DNA of 64,000 nucleotides from Streptomyces sp. MST-110588 (GTDB taxonomy: Bacteria > Actinomycetota > Actinomycetes > Streptomycetales > Streptomycetaceae). The notes beneath the pieces are model-generated. The model was not told the origin of the DNA. It made no database searches and saw only the letters and a program-made list of their open reading frames with translations. The position numbers and the translations under genes are program-made. Shown here in pieces: positions 35,530 through 43,878 of this stretch. Each line of letters opens with the position of its first letter. Within the stretch, counting starts at the first letter, position 1. Location: positions 4,872,501 to 4,936,500 of the forward strand of contig NZ_CP074380.1 of the NCBI RefSeq assembly GCF_022695595.1, read 5' to 3'.

Positions 35530-36585
35530 TCACCGCCGCTCCGTGTCCCCGGCCCCCGCGGGCCCGGACCCGGCGGGCGCCGGCTCGGGAGCGGGCAACT
35601 GGCGCCGCCGCCGGCGCTGGAGCAGCGCCCAGGGAGCACGGGTGGCGGTGACCTCGGTGCCGCCTTCGGAGGCGGCCTGGGCGGCGGCCTCGGCGACCGG
35701 CAGGATCCCTTCGCGGCGCGAGGGCAGTTCTTCCTCGGGCCACAGGTCCAGCGCTGCGCACAGGGTGGGCAGTACGGCCATCGCGGCGGTGGCGTAGCCC
35801 TCCGCCGACGGGTGGTAGTTGTCGGGCCCGAACAGCTCGCGAGGACGGTCCTCGAACTCGGGGCCGAGCAGGTCGCCGAGGGAGACGGTCCGGCCGCCGT
35901 TCTGGACGACGCCGATGGTCTGCGCCGCGGCGAGCTGGCGGGAGAGCCGCCGGGCCACCCAGCGCAGCGGCTGGTAGACCGGCTCGATGGTGCCCAGGTC
36001 GGGGCAGGTGCCGACGACCACCTGGGAGCCGGCCTCGTGCAGCGTACGGACGGCGTCGCTGAGCAGGCGTACGGAGCGCGCCAGGGGCATGCGGTGGGTG
36101 ACGTCGTTGGCGCCGATCATGATCACGCATACGTCGGGCGCGGGCGGCCCCTCCTTCAGCAGCAGCCGCACCTGCCGGTCCAGGTCGTCGGACTGGGCGC
36201 CGGGGAGTGCAACGTTGCGCAGCTCCACGGGGAGTTCGGCGACGGCGGCGAGCCCGGAGGCCAGCAGCGCCCCCGGGGTGTGGCTCGGCCGGTGCACGCC
36301 CTGGCCCGCCGCCGTGGAGTCGCCGAGGAAGCCCAGGCGCAGTAAGGGGCGGTCGGCGGGCCGGTCGGTGCGGTGGGCGAAGGCCGCGCCGTAGAGGCCG
36401 TCGGCGCACGGCGGCACCGAGGTGCCGACGCCGACCGTACGGCGGGCCAGCCGTACCTCGGTGAGCAGCAGACCGACGCCGGCCACGCCCAGCAGACCGA
36501 TCCCGCCGCCGCCGACCGCCGCCGCGGCGGCGATCCGCCGGGCCACCCTCGCCCTGGACATCGTCCTGGTCATCGTCTCCGGCAT
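35530..36585 (-). CDS. SGNH/GDSL-family hydrolase, membrane-anchored or secreted
   Basis: 351 residues from ATG 36585 (GGAGGT 9 nt upstream). A signal anchor lies at about 20-40; the hydrolase has block I GFLGDSTAAGQG (nucleophilic Ser), block III GANDVTH and block V DNYHPSAEGY (Asp/His). This is the serine esterase/lipase catalytic set. The C-terminal tail is Arg/Pro-rich. It is divergent from the cystathionine beta-synthase gene. Substrate likely an ester on lipid or cell wall; not determinable. Confidence 0.88.
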   Translation of the reverse strand: MPETMTRTMSRARVARRIAAAAAVGGGGIGLLGVAGVGLLLTEVRLARRTVGVGTSVPPCADGLYGAAFAHRTDRPADRPLLRLGFLGDSTAAGQGVHRPSHTPGALLASGLAAVAELPVELRNVALPGAQSDDLDRQVRLLLKEGPPAPDVCVIMIGANDVTHRMPLARSVRLLSDAVRTLHEAGSQVVVGTCPDLGTIEPVYQPLRWVARRLSRQLAAAQTIGVVQNGGRTVSLGDLLGPEFEDRPRELFGPDNYHPSAEGYATAAMAVLPTLCAALDLWPEEELPSRREGILPVAEAAAQAASEGGTEVTATRAPWALLQRRRRRQLPAPEPAPAGSGPAGAGDTERR

Positions 36586-36808
36586 GGGACGGGCACCTCC
36601 CCGTTCAGTGCGCACAAAGACCGCTTCCGGCTCTTGATCGGTCCGGGAAGCGGTACTGGAATCTCCTCGTACGCCTACGGCTCGTGGGCGTACAACAGGT
36701 TGTTGCCCCGCCGGGCGCCGTGTGCAACGCGTCGAGCCTCTATGAGGGACGGGCAATAGGCTGGCTGGATGGGCGCAGGACAGCGTGCCCCCGACCGCGG
36801 AGACCACC

Positions 36809-38194
36809 GTGCAGTTTTACGAATCGATGATTGAGCTCGTCGGCAACACCCCGCTGGTGAAGCTCAGGAATGTCACCCGAGGTATTCAGGCCACCGTTTT
36901 GGTCAAGGTCGAGTACTTCAACCCCGGCGGGTCCGTGAAGGACCGGATCGCGGTACGGATGATCGAGGCCGCCGAGCGGTCCGGCGAGCTGAAGCCGGGC
37001 GGCACCATTGTGGAGCCGACCTCGGGGAACACGGGTGTGGGCCTGGCGATCGTGGCCCAGCAAAAGGGCTACAAGTGCATCTTCGTCTGCCCGGACAAGG
37101 TGTCCACGGACAAGATCAACGTGCTGCGGGCGTACGGCGCGGAGGTCGTGGTCTGCCCGACGGCGGTGGACCCCGAGCACCCCGACTCGTACTACAACGT
37201 CTCCGACCGGCTGGTACGCGAGACCCCCGGCGCCTGGAAGCCCGACCAGTACTCCAACCCCAACAACCCGCGCTCGCATTACGAGACGACCGGTCCCGAA
37301 CTGTGGGAACAGACCGAGGGAAAAATCACCCACTTCGTCGCGGGCGTGGGCACCGGCGGCACGATCAGCGGCACCGGCCGGTACCTGAAGGAGGCCAGCG
37401 AGGGCCGGGTCAAGGTCATCGGCGCGGACCCGGAGGGCTCGGTCTACAGCGGCGGCTCGGGACGCCCGTACCTGATCGAGGGCGTCGGTGAGGACTTCTG
37501 GCCGACCGCGTACGACCGTACGGTCGCGGACGAGATCGTGGCGGTCTCCGACAAGGACGCCTTCCAGATGACCCGGCGGCTGGCCAAGGAGGAAGGGCTG
37601 CTGGTCGGCGGCTCCTGCGGCATGGCGGTCGTGGCGGGCCTGGAGGTGGCCGAGCGGCTCGGTCCGGACGACGTGGTGGTCGTCCTGCTGCCGGACAGCG
37701 GTCGCGGCTACCTCAGCAAGATCTTCAACGACGAATGGATGGCCGACTACGGCTTCCTGGAGGAGAGCGGCCCGGCGGCGAGCGTCGGCGCGGTCCTGGC
37801 CCACAAGGAAGGCGCGCTGCCCTCGCTCGTCCACATGCACCCCGAGGAGACCGTCGGCGAGGCCATCGAGGTACTGCGCGAGTACGGCGTCTCCCAGATG
37901 CCGATCGTCAAGCCGGGCGCCGGGCACCCGGACGTGATGGCCGCGGAGGTCGTCGGCTCGGTCGTCGAGCGGGAGCTGCTGGACGCGCTGTTCACACAGC
38001 GCGCGTCCCTGCACGACCCGCTGGAGAAGCACATGAGCCCGCCGCTGCCGCAGGTCGGTTCCGGCGAGCCGGTCGGCGACCTGATGGCGGTCCTGGAGGG
38101 CGCCGACGCCGCGGTCGTGCTCGTCGAGGGCAAGCCGAAGGGCGTCGTGAGCCGGCAGGACCTCCTCGCCTACCTCGCCCGCAACGCCAAGTAG
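36809..38194 (+). CDS. cbs: Cystathionine beta-synthase
   Basis: 461 residues. GTG 36809 preferred (GGAG 6 nt upstream; VQFYESMIELVGNTPLVKL is the usual N terminus), though an earlier GTG 36785 is in frame. PLP lysine is Lys44 in GGSVKDR; substrate loop EPTSGNTGVGLA and the phosphate-binding GTGGTISGTG are intact. Residues about 330-460 form two CBS domains (regulatory Bateman module; EETVGEAIEVLREYGVSQMP). Catalyses condensation of serine and homocysteine to cystathionine in reverse transsulfuration. Ends before a strong hairpin. Confidence 0.95.
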   Translation: MQFYESMIELVGNTPLVKLRNVTRGIQATVLVKVEYFNPGGSVKDRIAVRMIEAAERSGELKPGGTIVEPTSGNTGVGLAIVAQQKGYKCIFVCPDKVSTDKINVLRAYGAEVVVCPTAVDPEHPDSYYNVSDRLVRETPGAWKPDQYSNPNNPRSHYETTGPELWEQTEGKITHFVAGVGTGGTISGTGRYLKEASEGRVKVIGADPEGSVYSGGSGRPYLIEGVGEDFWPTAYDRTVADEIVAVSDKDAFQMTRRLAKEEGLLVGGSCGMAVVAGLEVAERLGPDDVVVVLLPDSGRGYLSKIFNDEWMADYGFLEESGPAASVGAVLAHKEGALPSLVHMHPEETVGEAIEVLREYGVSQMPIVKPGAGHPDVMAAEVVGSVVERELLDALFTQRASLHDPLEKHMSPPLPQVGSGEPVGDLMAVLEGADAAVVLVEGKPKGVVSRQDLLAYLARNAK

Positions 38195-38227
38195 CCGACG
38201 GACGCGTAGCCGGTCTGTGCGGTTGCA

Positions 38228-38270
38228 TGCGGTGGCCCCCTCCCTGCCCGGCAGAGAGGGGGCCACCGCA
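38228..38270 (+). terminator. Terminator of cbs
   Basis: 15-bp perfect stem TGCGGTGGCCCCCTC / GAGGGGGCCACCGCA, then ATTCT. Confidence 0.9.
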
Positions 38271-38327
38271 ATTCTGCGGCTGTACGAGCCGAGAGGGGCT
38301 CCCCGGTTACCGGCGCCCCTCGGAGCG

Positions 38328-38474
38328 TCAGCCGACAGAGAAGCCGTCGCCCCGCACCGCCGTCGCAAATGTTGCCCAAGCGCCGTCAGGAAAGAAGAGT
38401 ATTGATCCTTCGGGGGCTGTGGAACTGTGGCTGGACTTGACCCACTCGCCGGTGAGGTCAGGAGTGGTGCTCAT
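38328..38474 (-). CDS. DUF397 protein (short)
   Basis: 48 residues: WVKSSHSSTAPEGSILFFPD and the closing WATFATAVRGDGFSV are diagnostic of DUF397, the small partner of XRE/DUF5753 regulators in actinobacteria (toxin-antitoxin-like or developmental pairs). Usual length is 55-80 residues, and the typical CVEVA core is missing, so the protein is shortened. It starts inside the tail of an XRE regulator remnant. Confidence 0.8.
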   Translation of the reverse strand: MSTTPDLTGEWVKSSHSSTAPEGSILFFPDGAWATFATAVRGDGFSVG

Positions 38475-38655
38475 CAGGCAGTGCCTCCATTGCGGAAAGG
38501 ATGAGAGTCGCCGATTTGCCAGGAGATAGCGCGTGCGCGCTGAGCAGACCGTAGGCACGCCTGCGATCGCTGACGACCATGAACCTCTTTTGCTCGTACA
38601 GGTCGAGGGCACCCTTGGAGCCGAGCAACAGAGAAGCCGACGAAGCTTCAGCTAC
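38458..38655 (-). pseudogene. 3' remnant of an XRE/DUF5753 regulator gene
   Basis: Only the last about 65 codons resemble DUF5753 (ALDLYEQKRFMVVSDRRRAY, then LLSAHALSPGKSATLILSAM). No helix-turn-helix or start codon with RBS is found upstream, and the frame continues into unrelated sequence, so the gene is 5'-truncated. It overlaps the DUF397 start, as in intact pairs, and probably marks a decayed regulator locus. Confidence 0.7.
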
Positions 38656-38950
38656 GGGCACCATGGCGACAACTTCTGCCGTGCGAGCACCCGTTGGCCG
38701 AAGCGAGCGAAAGTGAGCACTTCTGGGGAGCGCTTGCATTCTCCCCCTGTCCGCATGGCATTTTGTGGCCGGAGAAAGGGGGCGGCGGCGCACAGGGGGC
38801 TCCGGGTGGCAACAGGGCGTCTGTGCCATTGCTGGTCGTTCGTTCCTGACTGCTGCGGTTCCTCATTCAGGTGAATTCTCGGAGAAACCAGGGCGTTGGT
38901 CGGTGAAGGCCGGAATACTTCCCGTTTCTGCTGTGCTGAGGAGGTAGCCC

Positions 38951-39232
38951 GTGGCCTGGACTTGTCCACAGTGCAACCGACCCGAGGGAATCCCCTACGT
39001 GGAGAACTGCGTAGAAGGCCACCAGGGGTTGCATCCGTGGCCGTGCCTTCATTGCGGAAGCAGTGTGCTTATCGGGCAGCCGGGGGCAACGCGAGTAGCG
39101 ATTTCTCCCTGCCGGACCTTTGGCTGCAATGGGAACGCGAGTGACATCTATCGGTACGACCCGTACGGACGTCTGCAAGCTGTTGACCATCAAGCGTGTC
39201 AACAGTGCGGCATGAGGTTGGCATGGAGGTAG
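38951..39232 (+). CDS. Small zinc-ribbon protein with four CxxC-type knuckles
   Basis: 93 residues from GTG 38951 (GGAGG 7 nt upstream). Cysteine pairs CPQC, CLHC, CRTFGC and CQQC plus two further Cys/His suggest two zinc sites. No catalytic motif is seen. First of four small Cys-rich genes in tandem, an arrangement reminiscent of the small accessory genes of actinomycete integrative elements, but no integrase or attachment site was found here. Confidence 0.65.
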   Translation: MAWTCPQCNRPEGIPYVENCVEGHQGLHPWPCLHCGSSVLIGQPGATRVAISPCRTFGCNGNASDIYRYDPYGRLQAVDHQACQQCGMRLAWR

Positions 39233-39237
39233 GTGTC

Positions 39238-39507
39238 GTGTTGATGGCGTGTCGGGCACGGTCGCTATTGCAGGGCCTATCCCGTAGGGCCCTGTTCGGA
39301 TGCGCCACAGGGTGGGTGGGTTACGCAGCTCCTCATGGGGCGGCCACCTTGGTCGGCGGGCGTTCAGCCGGAACATTCACCGCCCGGGTGCCGGGGCCGC
39401 GATGCCTCCACTGTGGTAGCGGCGACACCGCTATCGTTCAGAACAGCTCCACCGGAGGGGCGGGCAAGCTCCGGTGCTACACCTGTGGTCCAGACTCCGA
39501 CGTCTGA
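39238..39507 (+). CDS. Small zinc-ribbon protein (89 aa)
   Basis: GTG 39238, GGAGGT 7 nt upstream and 5 nt after the previous stop. The C terminus has CLHCGSGDTAIVQNSSTGGA followed by LRCYTCGP, one complete CxxC...CxxC ribbon; the N-terminal 40 residues are Ala/Gly/Arg-rich without recognised features. Probably cotranscribed with the preceding gene. Confidence 0.55.
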   Translation: MLMACRARSLLQGLSRRALFGCATGWVGYAAPHGAATLVGGRSAGTFTARVPGPRCLHCGSGDTAIVQNSSTGGAGKLRCYTCGPDSDV

Positions 39508-39510
39508 TCT

Positions 39511-39816
39511 GTGGCGGTGATCGCGATGCCAGTGAACTTCCCCTGCGTCTGTGGTGAGCGGAGTCGGGCGAGGGACGCGGACGGGCGGCTGCTGGCCCTG
39601 TGTCCGGTGTGCCAGGCCAAGCACGACGTGTACGAAGCACAGGCCACCCTGCGGGTCGAAGAGGGTGTGGAACGCGCCCAGCCGTGCCAGCGCTGCAAGG
39701 GGTACGGGTTCGTGATCACCCGGCAGCCCCTCAACCGGGGGGCGGGTACATGGAGAACACGCAGAAGTGCCATCGCTGTGAGGGCAGCAAGATCGAGCCG
39801 GAAGGAAGGCCCCTGA
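39511..39816 (+). CDS. Small zinc-ribbon protein (about 101 aa)
   Basis: Start GTG 39511 or ATG 39526, directly after the previous stop. FPCVCGERSRARDADGRLLA, CPVCQAKHDVYEAQ and CQRCKGYGFVITRQPLN form three Cys pairs; the last is like DnaJ-type CxxCxGxG. The closing 25 residues are Arg/Ser-rich and may be a frame run-on overlapping the next small gene. Confidence 0.55.
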   Translation: MAVIAMPVNFPCVCGERSRARDADGRLLALCPVCQAKHDVYEAQATLRVEEGVERAQPCQRCKGYGFVITRQPLNRGAGTWRTRRSAIAVRAARSSRKEGP

Positions 39817-39854
39817 CGGACTTCGACCTGACCACACCGGTGGCTGACTTCTAG
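39750..39854 (+). CDS. 34-aa CxxC peptide
   Basis: ATG 39750 after GGGGGGCGGG, in another frame and overlapping the end of the previous gene. Sequence MENTQKCHRCEGSKIEPEGR then a short acidic tail. The CHRCEGS pair resembles one half of a zinc knuckle; with the preceding protein's CQRCKGYG it could complete a DnaJ-like zinc finger if the two were once one gene joined by a frameshift. Both readings are possible. Confidence 0.4.
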   Translation: MENTQKCHRCEGSKIEPEGRPLTDFDLTTPVADF

Positions 39855-40193
39855 TCAGGCCAGTCAGACCTTGGCAGGCCCGGACAGTGGAAGCCTACGG
39901 CGGGGGCTGTTCGCGTGTTTCGCGTCAGATGGCCGTCAGGAAACGGGCCGGCGGCGCAAGGTGTACGTATGCGTCACGTCCGCGCAGCACGGGCTTAACA
40001 CAGGTGCGGCACATTGGTCGGTGCGGCGATACGGACCTCCGGAGCGGCTCCCGGACTCCACGATCGCCAGGACGCGCCGGCCGGCCTGCCGGTCCGCGTT
40101 CCTCGCGGGGACCGCCGTCGTCCCGCCCCCGGCCCGGCCGGGGTGCGGCGGTCCCCGCCGAAGCCTTCACCGGGCGCCGCCGTGGTGTGCCGC
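39855..40193. other. Intergenic region, nothing recognised
   Basis: 339 nt between the Cys-rich cluster and the membrane protein stop. No coding frame with RBS, hairpin or repeat stands out. It could hold a lost element end, but no direct repeat matching another part of the region was found by eye. Confidence 0.4.
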
Positions 40194-40619
40194 TCAGCTC
40201 CAGCCTCCTTCCTGCCGGGGCGGATCCGGGTGCGGGTGACGCAGCCGGTCGAAGAACCCGGTGCCGTGCACGATGTTGACGCCGATCACACCGGCCCAGG
40301 ACACCAGCAGCCCGGTCAGGTGCGCCTGGGCGGCGCCTATCGCCGACAGCGGTACGGCCAGGACGAGCGAGACCGTGGCGAAACCGAAGCGCCCGCCGAA
40401 GCCGCTGCCGCCGCCGGGCCGGCCGCGCGGTGGGTGGGCACCGCGGGCGACCTGCAACTGCTGCTCGGCGAGCTGCCTGCGCACCCGCTGGTCGATCGTC
40501 CGGTCAAGTTTTTCCAGGAAGGACTCGACGAGCTCTGATTCGTACTCCGGTCCCAGTTCCTTGCGCGTCTGGAGCGTCGCGTTGAGTTCCTTCGTCAGCT
40601 CGGGGTCTTTGGTCGCCAT
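40194..40619 (-). CDS. Small membrane protein with acidic helical N terminus
   Basis: 141 residues from ATG 40619 (further upstream frame lacks an RBS). Helical, charged N terminus (DPELTKELNATLQTRKELGP; LVESFLEKLDRTIDQRVRRQ), a Gly/Arg linker, then two hydrophobic segments (FATVSLVLAVPLSAIGAAQA and LTGLLVSWAGVIGVNIVHG). Resembles conserved Streptomyces integral membrane proteins without assigned role. Divergent from the RpiR regulator gene, with a perfect 24-bp palindrome between. Confidence 0.75.
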   Translation of the reverse strand: MATKDPELTKELNATLQTRKELGPEYESELVESFLEKLDRTIDQRVRRQLAEQQLQVARGAHPPRGRPGGGSGFGGRFGFATVSLVLAVPLSAIGAAQAHLTGLLVSWAGVIGVNIVHGTGFFDRLRHPHPDPPRQEGGWS

Positions 40620-40850
40620 GCTGGTGAGATTACGTACGCAGAAGGGCTCCGGCAGTAGGGCTAACCCCCGGATTCGGCGGTGGCACCCGGCGGTGCCGTG
40701 GCGGATGGCGGACCGTATGAGGAGGGTGGGGGCGGGCAGCCGACGGGCCGGGAGATGCCGGTGCCGCCCGGGGGAGCCGCGGCGAGCACAGCGCGAAGGG
40801 TGTCCGTCGGGGATCAGTGATCTGTGTACTTTCCCCGCTGCGTGGCGAAT

Positions 40851-40874
40851 CCCCTGCATGAATTCATGCAGGGG
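40851..40874. promoter_or_regulatory. Perfect 24-bp palindrome, candidate RpiR-family operator
   Basis: CCCCTGCATGAA and its exact complement TTCATGCAGGGG, no spacer, centred on an EcoRI-like GAATTC. It lies 110 nt upstream of the RpiR-family regulator and 232 nt from the divergent membrane protein start. RpiR/MurR proteins bind such two-fold sites, so autoregulation is likely. Confidence 0.6.
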
Positions 40875-40983
40875 TGGGGTCGGTTGAATGGGTGGTCAAT
40901 ATCCTGAGGTAAAAAGGAGGCCCCGGGAACGGAAACCGGGACCGGGGACGGGGACGGGGACCACGGCCGGAAGGACGGCGGCG

Positions 40984-41892
40984 ATGAGCGAGGACAGCGG
41001 CGGCAGCGGCACGGGCACTGCCGGCAGTACGTCCGGCAGTACGTCCGGCAGTGGTACGGGCGAGGGCGCGGCGCGGCTGCAGAAGCTGTTCGAGGGCCAC
41101 CGGCTGACCCCCACCCAGCGCCGTATCGCCCACTGCATGGTGCGCCGCGCCGCCGACGCGCCCTTCCTCTCCAGCGTCGAACTGGCCGAACTGGCCGGCG
41201 TCAGCCAGCCCTCGGTGACCCGCTTCGCGGTGGCGCTCGGCTTCGACGGCTACCCCGCGCTGCGCAAGCACCTGCGCGAGGTCGCGCCCGCCCCCGCCGG
41301 GTCCGCCGCCGAAGGCTCGTACAACGAATACCAGCAGGCCGTGCAGGCGGAGATCGACAACCTCCGGCACCTCGCCGCCGCCCTCGCCGACCCGGCCCCG
41401 GTCGTACGCGCCGGTCAACTCCTCGCCGCCTCCCGCCCGCTGCCGGTCCTGGGGCTGCGTGCCGCCACCGCCCAGGCGGGCGGCTTCGCGTACTTCGCGC
41501 GCAAGGTGCACCCGGACGTACGGCTGCTGGACGAGGGCGGCACGATGCTCACCGACCGCATCGACGCCGCGGTGCGCGCGGGCGCGAGCGCGCTGCTGTG
41601 CTTCGCGCTGCCGCGTCATCCGCGTGAGGTCGCGGACGCCCTGGAGTACGCCCGTACGGCGGGACTGACCGTCGTCACCGTCGCCGACAGCGCCTTCGCT
41701 CCGGTCGCCCGCCACACCGACCTGCTGCTGCCCGCGCCGGTAGGTACCGGCCTGGCCTTCGACACGGCGTGCGCGCCGATGCTGCTCGGACGGGTGCTCC
41801 TGGAGGCGATGTGTGACGCCCTCCCCGACGCCCAGGCCCGCCTGGAGGAGTTCGACGCGAAGGCGGCGGCCCGCAACCTCTTCGTGGAGTGA
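40984..41892 (+). CDS. RpiR/MurR-family transcriptional regulator
   Basis: 302 residues. After a Gly/Ser/Thr-rich tail (1-24), an HTH_6 domain (about 25-100: LTPTQRRIAHCMVRRAA, ELAGVSQPSVTRFAVALGFD, YPALRKHLREV) and a SIS sugar-isomerase-like domain (about 130-265: PVLGLRAATAQAGGFAYFA; LLCFALPRHPREVADALEYA; LTVVTVADSAFAPVARHTD). SIS domains in this family sense phosphosugars or amino-acid-derived ligands. No sugar operon adjoins it. Confidence 0.88.
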   Translation: MSEDSGGSGTGTAGSTSGSTSGSGTGEGAARLQKLFEGHRLTPTQRRIAHCMVRRAADAPFLSSVELAELAGVSQPSVTRFAVALGFDGYPALRKHLREVAPAPAGSAAEGSYNEYQQAVQAEIDNLRHLAAALADPAPVVRAGQLLAASRPLPVLGLRAATAQAGGFAYFARKVHPDVRLLDEGGTMLTDRIDAAVRAGASALLCFALPRHPREVADALEYARTAGLTVVTVADSAFAPVARHTDLLLPAPVGTGLAFDTACAPMLLGRVLLEAMCDALPDAQARLEEFDAKAAARNLFVE

Positions 41893-41971
41893 CCGGCCCC
41901 GGCCGACGGCGTGGAGCTCGTGCGAGGATTCGTCGGTCAGCAGAGCCACGAGCAGGAACGAACGAAGGACG

Positions 41972-42445
41972 ATGAAGTACATCGATCTGGGTGCACAGGT
42001 CGGCAACCTGTCAGGCGCCCTGTCCCCTGCTCGGTACCTGGAGCATCTGCCCTCGCTGGTCGAGGACCTGCCGGCCGGAGCCCGGAGCTTCGCCACTGCC
42101 CCAGGCCACTACGACTTCTCCAGCAAGCGATGTGTGAAGGACCTGGAACTCCGGCACGTCCGGGGTATCGGATCCGATGACCGGCAGATGGAGATCCACT
42201 TCCGGCACAACTGCTGGAAGCACGACGAAGACCTGGTCATCCGCTACACGGGCGTCTTCGGCTGCCATGCCGCGAGCGCCGGGGGCGAGGACTGGCCACA
42301 TCTGGGGACCGTGATCCTCGACGAGGTCCTGCCCCACCAGGACGGCTGCAGCCACGAGATCGCGTTCTGGAACGGCTCGCTCACCGTCGTCTGCCGTGAC
42401 CTCACAGCGACCTGGACCCAGGCTGACTGCCCCGGCAATCCATGA
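41972..42445 (+). CDS. Hypothetical protein (157 aa)
   Basis: ATG 41972 after GAAGGAC. Soluble, predicted beta-rich (MEIHFRHNCWKHDEDLVIRY; WPHLGTVILDEVLPHQDGCS; LTVVCRDLTATWTQADC) with five cysteines. No family recognised. Similar to small immunity-like or DUF proteins downstream of regulators, but there is no toxin gene beside it. Confidence 0.6.
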   Translation: MKYIDLGAQVGNLSGALSPARYLEHLPSLVEDLPAGARSFATAPGHYDFSSKRCVKDLELRHVRGIGSDDRQMEIHFRHNCWKHDEDLVIRYTGVFGCHAASAGGEDWPHLGTVILDEVLPHQDGCSHEIAFWNGSLTVVCRDLTATWTQADCPGNP

Positions 42446-42510
42446 AATCCAGGAAATCTATAACAATATGACTGGCTTCGCCACGTATCCGGTCGTTAAC
42501 CTCGGCCCTC

Positions 42511-42948
42511 ATGAACCAGCGGCAGCACAAGAAGCTCTCCCGGCGCCTGTTCGTCGCGATCCTGTCGGGTGACACCGCCACCGTGAAGGCGGTACTGCGG
42601 GCCGGGATCGCGGCCGACCAGCCGGACGGTGACGGTACGACCCCTCTGTACCTGGCGTCCGTCAACGGTGAAGCGGACATCGTCCGCCTGCTCCTCAAGG
42701 CCGGCGCCTGCCCCGACACCGAGAGCGGCGGCGGACCCGGCGCGGAGGGCACGGCGCTGTGCGCGGCTGCGTGCTGGGGACACACCGAAACGGTGCGTGA
42801 ACTGCTGGCGTACGGTGCCGATCCCAACCGGCGCGAGGATCACGGAACCGGCCGCTCCCCGCTGGACTGGGCCAACGCGGGCCCCCACCCCGAAACCGCC
42901 GGACTTCTCACCGCGGCGGGAGCCACCGTCGGCGGGCGGACCATATAG
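42511..42948 (+). CDS. Ankyrin-repeat protein
   Basis: 145 residues from ATG. Three to four ankyrin repeats: DTATVKAVLRAGIAADQPDG, GTTPLYLASVNGEADIVRLL, TALCAAACWGHTETVRELLA, and SPLDWANAGPHPETAGLLTA. Ankyrin arrays mediate protein binding; such short, soluble bacterial proteins have varied or unknown partners. Monocistronic as far as seen. Confidence 0.88.
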   Translation: MNQRQHKKLSRRLFVAILSGDTATVKAVLRAGIAADQPDGDGTTPLYLASVNGEADIVRLLLKAGACPDTESGGGPGAEGTALCAAACWGHTETVRELLAYGADPNRREDHGTGRSPLDWANAGPHPETAGLLTAAGATVGGRTI

Positions 42949-43058
42949 GACCACGTAGCGGGGGCGTCCCGGTCCGGCACCTTCGGCATGTGGCATTTCT
43001 TTTCGCCCGGCCGGTCACAGGGGCGAATTCATCGTTCTCGTATGTGGTGTCCAGCCCC

Positions 43059-43676
43059 CTATGGGGCGCTCGGTCCGTCGGTGGGCGGGTGTGGGGGGAC
43101 CAGCGCTTCCAGGCCGCGGTCCAGGGCGTGCAGCAGGGCCTCGTGGTCCTGTGGGGTGTACAGCATGCGCAGTGCCAGACCGTCCGAGAGTGCGATCACG
43201 GCGTCGGCGACGGCCAGGCAGTCCGCGGCCGGGTCGGGGCCGTGCCCGTACCCGGCGGAGGCCAGCCAGCCCGCGAGTGCCTCGCGTACCTCCCGGTCGA
43301 TCCGGCGGCGGACCTCGGCGAGTGCGGCGTGGTGGGCGGCGCGGCCGGCGAAGGCGAGCTGGGCCGCTGCCTCGGCCCGGCGTTCCGCGTCGACCGGGAG
43401 GGTGGCCAGCACCAGATCCCGTAGCGCGGCGCGGAGTGGGAGGCCGGGGTCGACGCGGCCCATGCGTGCCTCGATGCGCTCGCCCGCCAGCTCGGCGGCG
43501 AAGGCGAGCATCTCGTCCTTGGAGCGGAAGTACTTCTGCACCGCTCCGGGGGAGCGGCCACTGTGCGCGGCCACCGTACGGACGCTGACCTCGTCCAGGC
43601 CGCGTTCGGACGCCAGGCGCAGCAGGGCGTCACCGATCTGCCGGCGCTGTTCGTCCCGGTCCACCGTTTTGGGCAT
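43059..43676 (-). CDS. TetR-family transcriptional repressor
   Basis: 205 residues from ATG 43676 (GGAG 4 nt upstream; an upstream ATG at 43739 would add a Lys/Ser tail). HTH: RRQIGDALLRLASERGLDEV, SVRTVAAHSGRSPGAVQKYF, RSKDEMLAFAAE. The C-terminal ligand domain is all-helical. It diverges from the DUF1707 membrane-protein gene, and a GGATAC-N4-GTATTC palindrome sits between them. Confidence 0.88.
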   Translation of the reverse strand: MPKTVDRDEQRRQIGDALLRLASERGLDEVSVRTVAAHSGRSPGAVQKYFRSKDEMLAFAAELAGERIEARMGRVDPGLPLRAALRDLVLATLPVDAERRAEAAAQLAFAGRAAHHAALAEVRRRIDREVREALAGWLASAGYGHGPDPAADCLAVADAVIALSDGLALRMLYTPQDHEALLHALDRGLEALVPPHPPTDGPSAP

Positions 43677-43803
43677 GCCGCTCCCGCTCTTCTTTTTCTC
43701 TTTCGCGCAGCCGCCGTGTGGCGTCTGAGTGGCGTTCATGTGGCGTCCGTCCAGCTTGCCCCGGCTTCCGCCGAAGATCGCCCGGCCCGCCCACGGCTCT
43801 TTA

Positions 43804-43819
43804 GGATACAGTCGTATTC
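43804..43819. promoter_or_regulatory. Palindrome, candidate TetR operator
   Basis: GGATAC-AGTC-GTATTC: two-fold symmetric GRATAC/GTATYC arms, overlapping the likely promoter of the divergent TetR and DUF1707 genes. The position and size are typical for TetR autoregulation. Confidence 0.55.
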
Positions 43820-43878
43820 TGAAGATACGGCCCGGGGTGTACCGCCCGGGGATCCAGTACCGAAGGGGGACTCCATCC

